Origin: Flammula alnicola
Lineage: Eukaryota > Basidiomycota > Agaricomycetes > Agaricales > Strophariaceae
DNA: 15,399 nt
Assembly (NCBI GenBank): GCA_015499995.1
Contig: JADNRV010000731.1
Location: forward strand, 1 to 15,399
Reading direction: 5' to 3'
How positions within the stretch are numbered: the stretch's first letter is position 1; the number at the start of each line of letters is the position of its first letter. Under the pieces are notes generated by a model, which saw only the letters and a program-made list of their open reading frames with translations, ran no database searches and had not been told where the DNA came from. This document shows positions 8,971 to 15,399 of this stretch, one piece after another. A program made the position numbers and the translations under genes.

Positions 8971-9591
8971 AGGAACTAGCATCCACACTCGAGCCCACCA
9001 TCGGGCCTTCGGGCCCGAAGCCTGCGCAAAACACTGCTTAGTACCTCACAAACACATAATACACCGCATCATCCTGGCCCGAGCTCGAGCTCGAAGGCGT
9101 ACCTGCAGACGGTGCCTGCTGCTGTTACGGGCCAGCGGCGCACCCGCACTCAAACCCAATGTCGCCGAAGAACCAACAGGCGAGAGCCTCAGCGGCGAGC
9201 ACGCGCCCACCGCAGATGACGAAGGGGTAGTACTGTGGTAGTCTCATACCCGACAACGGCGACCCCGATTCACATGTTGCAGGCAAAGTAGCGAAAAACC
9301 GCTTCGGCGACCCAGGGTACGGCGGACTGGCAGTCCCATTTGGCCGGGGCGAGCCAGGTCGCCAACCCCACATCGCAGGCGAAGAATGCCCATATGAGAC
9401 AGCAGCATTAACAGCAAAAGTAGGAGACGGAGTGCTCATCGGTATGGTGTTGGGCCCCGGGGAAGCAGTCGTTGGAGGCGTACCACTGCCGATACCTCCT
9501 ATGCGCTTGGTCCTGCTACTTCCATTGGGCGTTGCTGATCCAGAATCACTTCCGCTGCCCATCGACGATGATGAAACGCCACTACCAAGAC
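8971..9591 (+). repeat. Shared sequence R, copy 2 (unit B)
   Basis: It matches 5520-6149 over most of its length. On the plus strand a frame reads from FGDPGYGGLAVPFG through GEPGRQPHIAGEE and on to a stop at 9630-9632. It does not have the 14-base length difference that shifts this frame in copy 1, but it has a TAG before GDP (in AAAGTAGCGAAA) if read from further upstream. On the minus strand 9125-9562 is also open. Both strands are equally conserved between copies, so I assign no product. A perfect 12-base palindrome (9008-9019) is found only in this copy. Similarity to copy 1 ends at about 9591, before the copy-1 introns. Confidence 0.7.
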
Positions 9592-10180
9592 TTGACCAAG
9601 ACCAAAGCTCGGAGTCGCCATCGGTGGTCTAGCTACTTCAGCGCTCAAACCTCCTCGCGATGTTGCTGCTGATGGTGATAGTGATGATGCGCGCCCTTCC
9701 TCTGCTGCAGTGACATGAGCTAACCAAAACCGGAGCCAGGACCAGAACCCGAGCTGGTCATGCTCTTATGATACCCGTCAACAACGACGCCACAAGCGAA
9801 GGTAACGGCGGCATCTCTATCCCTCCAACTTCTTCTGCTCCTGACCATCCTTGGGCTTCTCGTCTATCGACTTTCATAGGGCAGCTATTGACAATGATGT
9901 TCACAGTTTTCTAGCATGAGATGGAATATCAAGTCGCTTCGATCACGTGGAATTGTTTATTCCTCGAATTACCTTCTTGTGACAGGATCTGGAGAACGCA
10001 TATCATGATGTAGTATTTATCTATGTCGAATGAATAAAGATCTCAGTTACGAGTTCGAATGTATGAGCAGCAAACTAATTAGAGAAGAACTTCAGTTGGA
10101 TGCTTGGGTCGAAATAAAATCTAGGACTCAAATTTTCGTCTAATGTGATATGATGGTAAATAGTTAGAGGGTGAAATCCT
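9592..10180. other. Region between R copy 2 and F-box copy C
   Basis: There are coding-like plus-strand scraps: about 9636-9716 (reading SALKPPRDVAADGDSDDARP) and a 48-codon ATG frame at 9768-9914 (MIPVNNDATSEGNGG...). The latter's PWAS word and codon pattern vaguely recall exon 2 of the unit-A gene. They may be diverged exons, but no clear splice sites link them. From about 9950 to 10015 the sequence matches 12810-12890 in the next unit. The rest is AT-rich with nothing further seen. Confidence 0.4.
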
Positions 10181-11841
10181 TCACAACTCCTTGCTCAACG
10201 CTTCAGGTGAAGAATTAGATGTGGGACCCAGCCTCCCCTCCAAAGCTGAGCTGTGCGTGTGAAATTCTATGGATTGCTGAAGGATGTCGACGCGGGGATA
10301 TATTTCTTCGATCTTTAATTCGAGTCCTTCTTCAATCAGCAATAGCATCCGACTAAGGGAATCTTTATCAATTATAATAGGGTCGGCTTTTGGGGGACGT
10401 TGGATTTGACGAAGAGTAAGAGAGCGCAAAGGCCGTCTGCGAAGATTGTGTACATCGGAGGGAGAGCCGAAAATGTCCGGTACCAACTTCCAATCAAGGG
10501 GCATTGTTCCTTCGATTTTCATAGATTGTAGTTGAGGAAAGATGACCTGTTCGGTTTCCGTGTCAATATCAGTGACGATGGAAGCAGTGGAGTCTGTGGA
10601 GAAGCCACGGAAAATGCGTTCCATGGCAGCTGCGTGACCTGTCGATGACAACGCTAATTCCAGATGGTGGAGCCCAGGCATCACTCGAGATAGATCGACA
10701 AGATCTGCGATGTCGAGCTTCATGCATAAAAGTGCCAACATCTGCAAGGAACAAGAGGATCGCACGAAAAGCGATATGGCGGTCTCAATTTCCAAATAAT
10801 CATCGCGGACGTCGCGCCTATTGCTCGTATAGCTGAAGCTTTGTAGAGAGGGAAGGGAGACATTGTCGCGGAAGCAGTGGAATGCATTGCTTGCTATGCT
10901 CAGCTCAAGAACTTGGAGAGTAGGGTGTAATATGGGAGTATGGGGCCTCGAGAACGAGTCTTGTAAATGGAGAACATCCTGCAGCTGGCAGTGCGTCATC
11001 CGTGGCGTTATCCGAAAGAGTTCCCAACAGTCATCGAGGGAGATACAACAGCCTTGCACGTGGGTGATATTGTTCCATTCGATAACGACTGACTTCAGGT
11101 CAATATATGTGATCTTGAGCGTCGTTGGCGTTGGCTTGAAATCACCTAATTTAAATTGCCCTTTATATTGCCAGGTCACATAAACGTCTAGTTTAAGGGT
11201 TTGTAGCTGGGAGGCCCCTTGTGAGTCTCCAACGAGATATGACAATGAAGAGGAAGGACCTTCATATGTCAGATCTTCCACCTGCTAGAACATCGATTGA
11301 TAACCGCAATCACATCGAGATTGACGGTATAGTCCCAGGAGTTGGCAACGCTGGATTTAATGACAAGGCCAATCGACAAGGGAAGTTGTGCGGATCGATC
11401 TATCCACACCTGCGCCCAATGGGATTCCGAGAGGTTGCTGTGGTGACCGAGCGAAAAAAAGATAGTCGTCCAGAGTTGTGGCGTCGTATGAGCAATCTGT
11501 TGCCATTTTTGGCATACACATGACAGGGCGAATGGGGCACGTCTTGAATTACTGCTCATTTCGTGAGGAATGCAGAGCTGGAAGATGTTGGATAAGATCT
11601 TTGGAGGAAGTTGGTGAATAAGAAGATGGTGACGACTGTAGTTCATCTCCGATTTCAGCCTTCGCGCCTCTCTCTGCATCTCGAGCAGAGACTCCCTCGC
11701 TTTGATGATTTGGATTTCGAGTTCTGCTAGCCTTTTGCATGGATCGCAGAGGTTGAGATTTGAAAATTTGGAGCAAAGAGAGTCGTTATCGTAGACGCCC
11801 TGGTTTTCCATGCTTCCGCAAAAGGGGCAGTGGTGTGACAT
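10181..11841 (-). pseudogene. F-box protein copy C, full-length with a single missing base
   Basis: The start is the ATG at 11841 (MSHHCPFCG) and the stop follows ...EALSKEL at 10181. With the missing base allowed for, the length is about 553 residues. N-terminal cysteines lie at about 5, 8, 23, 32 and 35 (CxxC-x14-C-x8-CxxC). A charged coiled coil spans about 36-68, the F-box about 76-126 (HQLPPKILSNIF...VCQKWQQIAHTTPQLWTT), and a long leucine-rich half follows, typical of fungal F-box proteins. F-box proteins bind Skp1 and pick targets for ubiquitination; this is inferred from the family. At about 11277 one base is absent compared with A, B and D, turning TGGCGAGAT into TGGAAGATC and giving a TGA just after. 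No GT...AG intron could mend this. It is the least damaged copy and could be intact in other strains or after read correction. A transposon sits 20 bases upstream of its ATG. Confidence 0.8.
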
Positions 11842-11853
11842 TGTCGTCGGTTG

Positions 11854-11861
11854 AGGGCGGG
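11854..11861. repeat. Target-site duplication, left copy
   Basis: AGGGCGGG directly precedes the transposon terminus TAGTG. It is identical to the right copy. The corresponding empty site in unit B reads agggcgaa. Confidence 0.8.
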
Positions 11862-12476
11862 TAGTGTTTTGAAGTCCGGTCCAGTCCGGTCTTTTGGCCC
11901 CCAGGGACATGGACCGAGACCGAGACCGGTCCATATACATCCCAAGATGTCAAAAAACCGGACTGGACCGATTCAGACCGGTCTACGTCGGTCTTTTGCA
12001 GTCTTGGACCGGTCTAAACCAGATTCCGGTCTTAACCAGTCTTAACCAGTCTAAGACCAGTCTTTCGATGCAAACCACTAGTAATTTGATATATATGTAT
12101 CAATAATATTTGTAGACATAATATATACCTTTAAATTGAGCCCTGCAACGTTAAATTTCGTTGAGAATTGACTGTTCTACACTAATATTCCGCATTTTCT
12201 ACTCTTTTGGAAACATTTTGACTGTTTTATTTATTTCTCAGCCAAAACTTTACCAATCTGGATGCCCTTGGGGCCAATTTGAAGGGATAAATCAGGGCTA
12301 CAAAGTAGCCGGTTTAGACCGGTCCTAACCGCAAAGACCGGTCCATCGAGACCGGTCTTTTTGCGGTCTTTGATTCTCAAAAATCAAAAGACCGGACTGC
12401 TGGTCCGGTCTTTTGCGGTCCAGTCCGGTCTGGTTGCGGTCTTTTTCCAGTCTTGGGACTGGACCTTTAAGCACTA
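11862..12476. mobile_element. Non-autonomous hAT-like transposon (MITE), 615 bases
   Basis: The ends begin TAGTG and close CACTA, with 16 of 21 terminal positions matching as an inverted repeat (11862-11882 against 12456-12476). It is flanked by an exact 8-base duplication, the length produced by hAT transposases. Both arms (about 11872-12070 and 12305-12466) are packed with variants of ACCGGTCT/GACCGGTC in both orientations, like the subterminal transposase-binding motifs known in hAT elements. The core (about 12080-12300) is AT-rich and non-coding. There is no transposase, so movement needs an enzyme supplied elsewhere. The unoccupied site in copy B and the broken spacing of the promoter block in C confirm it as an insertion. 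It adds an ATG at 11940 in frame with the F-box gene. Confidence 0.88.
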
Positions 12477-12484
12477 AGGGCGGG
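12477..12484. repeat. Target-site duplication, right copy
   Basis: AGGGCGGG directly follows the transposon terminus CACTA and is then followed by tatctgtttcag, the sequence continuing from the unoccupied site in copies A and B. Confidence 0.8.
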
Positions 12485-12517
12485 TATCTGTTTCAGTAAA
12501 AGCTGTTAACAATCGTA

Positions 12518-12528
12518 GCTGTTATTAT
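12518..12528 (-). promoter_or_regulatory. Promoter-like block of copy C, displaced by the transposon
   Basis: ATAATAACAGC (minus strand) lies 677 bases from the ATG at 11841. Subtracting the 615-base element and its 8-base duplication gives 54, the distance in copy B. The native promoter block is therefore intact but separated from the gene. Confidence 0.5.
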
Positions 12529-12643
12529 GAGCAATATCGAAACGCACTGATGTGATGTGGTCAAAGAGTTTGAAAAAGGGCTTGTTGGCGGCTTGCGAAT
12601 GTATAGAATGCAACACGTAATCTGCCTTGAGTCACTAGTCACT

Positions 12644-12760
12644 GGGAACCAGCGTCCACAGTGCACACTCGAGCCCACCATCGTCAAACCCGGAGCCGGC
12701 GCAAAACACCACTGCCTCACAAATGCCCGATACACCGCACCGTCCTGGCGCGACCTCGAT
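12644..12760 (+). repeat. Shared sequence R, copy 3 fragment (unit C)
   Basis: Only the first 120 or so bases of R remain (GCACACTCGAGCCCACC... to CACCGTCCTGGC...). About 500 bases of R plus the next stretch are missing relative to unit B; similarity to unit B resumes at about 12810. An internal deletion is the simplest explanation. Confidence 0.65.
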
Positions 12761-12978
12761 CATGTAGATATCGAACCCCACGAACCCAACAACCTTTTCC
12801 AACCCATGAGTTGCTTCGATCATGCGGAATTTCTTATTCCTTCTCGTGGAGGGATCTGCAGGCAGCAGAATGCATATCATGATGTAGTAGTTCTCTATTT
12901 TCTGGCTGTACTCAGGGCGGAATATTGTTCATGACAAAAAACCGTGGCTACCACGATATGATAGAAATTAGTTATACT

Positions 12979-14647
12979 TTACGGCTCCTCGCTCAACGCT
13001 GCAGGTGAAGAATTAGACGTAGGACCCTGACTCTCCTCCAATGTCAAGTCGCGCGCGTAAAATTCGATGGATCGCTGAAGGACGTCCTTGTCGGTAGACA
13101 TATCCTCGATCCTTAATTCGGTTCCCTGCTCAACCAGCAATAACATTCTTCTAAGGGCATCTTCGTCGATTATCATAGGGTCGCAGTATGGCTGAGGTAG
13201 GGTCGAAGAAAGAGTAAGGGCGACAGAGCGCAAAGGCCGTCGATGTGGATTATGTATGTCGGAGGGCGAGCCAAAAATGTCGGGCACCGCTTTCCAATCA
13301 GGAGGCATTGTTCCTTGGAATGCCATGGATTGTAGTTGAGGAAAGAAGGTTTGTTGAATTTCTGCGTCGTGGCCGGAGACGTTGAAAGTTTCGGAGAAGC
13401 GGCGAAACATGCGTTTCGTAAAATCTGCGCCACATTCGTACAACTCTAACTTCAGATGGCGGAGCTCAGGCGTCACTCGAGATAGATCAACAAGATCTGT
13501 ATCATCGAGCTTCACGTCTAACAGAGACAACTTCTGTAAGGAGCAAGAGGACCGAAAGAAAAGCGATACGAGACTGGGGGTGTCTAGAGGACGACCGTCC
13601 CCGTTGCTCGTATAGCTTTGTAGAGAGGGAAGGATAACATTATCGAGGAAGAGCTTATCTAACCGATAGGTGATAGCGGGAACCAGCTCAAGAACTTGAA
13701 GGGTAGGGTGTAATATTGGAGTACGGGGCATTGGAAACTGATCATGCAGTTGGCTTTCGCGAATGTCCTCCAGCAGACAGTGCGTCATCCGTGGCGCTCT
13801 CCGAAAAAGTTCCCAGCATTCATCGATGTGGAGATGGATGGTTTTCACGTGGGTCAGGTTGTTCCATTCGATAACAACCGATTTCAGGCGAAGTCGTGAG
13901 ATCTCGAGCATGGCTGGCGTTGGTTTGAAATTAGTCAATTTGAACCGCCCTTCAGGTCTAGATGTAGAAGGGCACAATTCAAGGGTTTTTAGCTGGGAGG
14001 CGCCTCGCGAGTTCCCAACAAGATCCGATAATAAAGAGGAAGGACCTTCGTAAGCCAGGTGTCTCCACCTAGTAGAATGTTAATTGATAATCGCAATCAA
14101 AGGGCGAATGACGGTATGGGAGAGAAAGTCATCGGGATGAACGAAAAGTCTGATTGACAACAGAAGTTGGCCGGATCGACCTATCCATTCCTTTGCCAGT
14201 TGGGTAGGGAGGAATGGTTTTTCGGACCTAGGCGAAGAGGGACAGAGGTCCAAAGTTTAGGCGTCGTATGAGCAATCTGTCGCCACTTTTGGCATACAGA
14301 TGACAAGACTAATGGAGCGGATATGGCGTTGTTCGCGGATTCGTATTGAAGGTCTACATCGATAACGTTTTCAGGAATGCAGAGATGGAAGATTTCGGAC
14401 GAAATTTCTGGAGGAAGTTGATGAATAAATCGATCGTGACTGTGGTTTATCTTCGATTTTAGATTTTGACGCTCTCTCTGCATCTTGGCAAGGGCCTTCT
14501 TCACTTTGGAGATTTGGACATCGAGTTCGGCCAGTTTTGTGCATGGATTGCAAGGGTTCATATTCGCTATCTCGCAGCGGAAAGAGTCGTTGTCGTCGAC
14601 GCCCTGGCTTTGCATACTTCCGCAGAGAGCGCACTCGCGTGATACAT
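12979..14647 (-). pseudogene. F-box protein copy D, diverged and broken
   Basis: The end is ...ALSEEP, with the stop at 12979. The N-terminal part (about 14643-14181) carries CALCGS, C and CNPC cysteines, a coiled coil and the best-preserved F-box core in the window (HQLPPEISSEIFHLCIP), with about 13 extra residues between the core and the VCQKWRQIAHTTPKLWTS tail. The ATG (14647) is one base out of frame with the cysteine cluster, apparently by an added base; the next in-frame ATG (14615) would drop the first CxxC. A frameshift near 14200-14210 ends the first frame after NWQRNG. A TAA at 14081-14083 replaces the Gln/Arg codon of the INxCSSRW motif. From there to 12979 the frame is open (leucine-rich half and FFPQLQSM...PDIFGSPSDIHNPHRRPLRS). 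It is the most diverged member and very likely a pseudogene. Confidence 0.8.
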
Positions 14648-14716
14648 TTGTTTGCCGTTGTACAGTCGTTGCTCGGGGACGAGTATCTGTTCCGCTGTTG
14701 AACGTCAAAAAATGTG

Positions 14717-14727
14717 GCTGTTATTAT
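14717..14727 (-). promoter_or_regulatory. Promoter-like block of copy D
   Basis: ATAATAACAGC is again present on the minus strand, about 70 bases before the displaced ATG of copy D, preceded by cat to give a TATAATAA-like core. Because D is otherwise diverged, its survival here supports function of this word in the family promoter. Confidence 0.4.
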
Positions 14728-14898
14728 ATGGACTTGATACCCACCGATTTGACGCTTGCATCATCATGAGCCTGAGTCGAGGTGTCGGAACAGATAAATA
14801 TTTTTGACTTTGAGGTTGAGAACAAAGTGCGCGAGAAAATTGGTATGATTGAAAGTAAAAGTCTCAGATGGCGTGAAAGTTCCGGGATATGTACGGTT
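14728..14898. other. Non-coding stretch upstream of F-box copy D
   Basis: No gene, repeat or element is seen. There is no match to sequence R, so the shared unit appears to stop at the promoter block of copy D, which is probably the outer edge of the array. Confidence 0.4.
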
Positions 14899-15387
14899 CT
14901 AGAATTTGCAACAACAACGAGGTCGAAACGTTGAAAGTTGGTTGAAGAAAGCGAGAACGCGACATGTCAATGTCATACAGGTAACTGGCGTGACTTCAAG
15001 TTCACGCCTTGATGTCACCTCCTCCTGCGCCAACTCTCCTTCGAACTTTCTTGAGTACACAACCGAATTATGGAAGATATCACTAGGCCCTTTAAAAGGC
15101 AGAATTAGAACACCCTGAATTCCGAACTTTACCGTCTGATGTTCTGTTGCTTTCTCTGCCGCCTTTCCTGATGCACCCGCCGACACACCGGAACCATACG
15201 CGTTCGCTGTTCTTGACGTTGTTCGCACTGCGGAAATTTCTCTCTTTACCAAACCTCGATGCGACTGTGGAATGTCGGCATGGACAGAACTGGCCGAGAT
15301 TGGGCTCAGGATTGGGCTGAACGAGCCTGGGATCGAAAGCGAGGTCGGGAGGGCAATCACGAAAGCAGTGAGTCTCGCAGAGCCCTA
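14899..15387 (-). CDS. Weak coding candidate at the right edge, possibly an internal or last exon
   Basis: A minus-strand frame is open from just after a TAG (about 15385-15387) to a stop at 14899. It has no ATG near its start, so it would need an upstream exon; the CTAG at that point could be a splice acceptor. The first residues are hydrophobic (LTAFVIALPTSLSIPGSF), and a Lys-Arg pair follows some 40 residues later (GLVKREISA), faintly like a secreted fungal protein with a Kex2 site. The C-terminal part has several cysteines. I recognise no family and the gene may extend beyond the window. Chance is a fair alternative. Confidence 0.25.
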
Positions 15388-15399
15388 GTTGACGCGTCA

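Larger units (their letters stand above)
2512..14727. repeat. Tandem array of four F-box units
   Basis: Four minus-strand F-box paralogues lie in the same orientation. They share a promoter block, and between copies also share upstream sequence R and short 3' flanks. An exact 18-base word (gcatatcatgatgtagta) lies beyond the 3' end of copy C at 9998-10015 and beyond that of copy D at 12872-12889. This gives a unit length near 2.9 kb, of which 623 bases are a transposon insertion and its target duplication. B and C are the most alike; D is the most diverged; A is truncated and has an extra 2 kb upstream. Shared flanks outside the coding regions show the unit spread by segmental tandem duplication, not by retroposition of mRNA. 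Confidence 0.8.

Noticed and set aside
9008..9019. Perfect 12-base palindrome TTCGGGCCCGAA
   Set aside because: It occurs only in R copy 2 and looks like a small local duplication; there is no sign of a regulatory role.
9125..9562. 145-codon minus-strand frame in R copy 2
   Set aside because: It is Gly/Pro/Ser rich and partly conserved in copy 1, but starts and stops differ and the splice signals in copy 1 favour the plus strand. It is kept as an ambiguity, not as a gene.
11230..11300. An intron explaining the frame change in copy C
   Set aside because: No GT...AG pair is placed to restore the frame, and paralogues A, B and D read straight through this point.
11862..12476. CRISPR-like or satellite array
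   Set aside because: The short ACCGGTCT-type motifs have irregular spacing and both orientations, and lie inside a bounded element with inverted ends and a target duplication.

Overview
The window looks like accessory DNA from a basidiomycete fungus, most likely an agaricomycete. Three things point there: four paralogues of the fungal F-box-like family (with a LPxEISSEIFxLCIP core and a VCQKWRQIAHTTPxLWTT tail), a gene candidate with short introns of about 50 bases (GTAAGT...TTTTAG), and two kinds of fungal transposable element. No rRNA, tRNA, CRISPR or bacterial gene was seen.

Layout. Bases 1-2080 are the 3' end of a decayed LTR retrotransposon: a broken coiled-coil reading frame, a TATA-like box, a frameshifted zinc-knuckle (gag-like) gene, a polypurine tract and a complete 514-base LTR (1567-2080) bounded by TGTTACGA/TCGTAACA. 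Bases 2081-2511 are AT-rich with no gene seen. From 2512 to about 14727 lies a tandem array of four related units. Each unit has a minus-strand F-box gene (A 2512-3379, B 7175-8803, C 10181-11841, D 12979-14647) headed by a conserved promoter-like block. Beyond the promoters of A, B and C, on the other side, lies a second shared sequence, R (5520-6149, 8971-9591, 12644-12760). In unit A, R runs into a plausible plus-strand spliced gene ending at 6810. Unit A also carries about 2 kb (3516-5519) that B and C lack; it is purine-rich on the plus strand and holds no gene I recognise.

All four F-box copies are damaged. A has an N-terminal deletion and has lost its 3' half. B has several frameshifts. 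D has a frameshift, a nonsense codon and a displaced start. C is full length apart from one missing base. The shared design is an N-terminal cysteine cluster (CxxC...C...CxxC), a short coiled coil, an F-box and a long leucine-rich C-terminal half. F-box proteins usually act as substrate-choosing subunits of SCF ubiquitin ligases; here that is family knowledge, not shown by the sequence.

The clearest event is a 615-base non-autonomous DNA transposon (11862-12476) inserted between the promoter block and the start codon of copy C. It has inverted ends, an exact 8-base target duplication (AGGGCGGG), and copy B shows the matching unoccupied site. These are hAT-superfamily traits. The region therefore reads as a birth-and-death gene cluster remodelled by tandem duplication and transposons. 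The last 0.7 kb (14728-15399) holds only one weak coding candidate.
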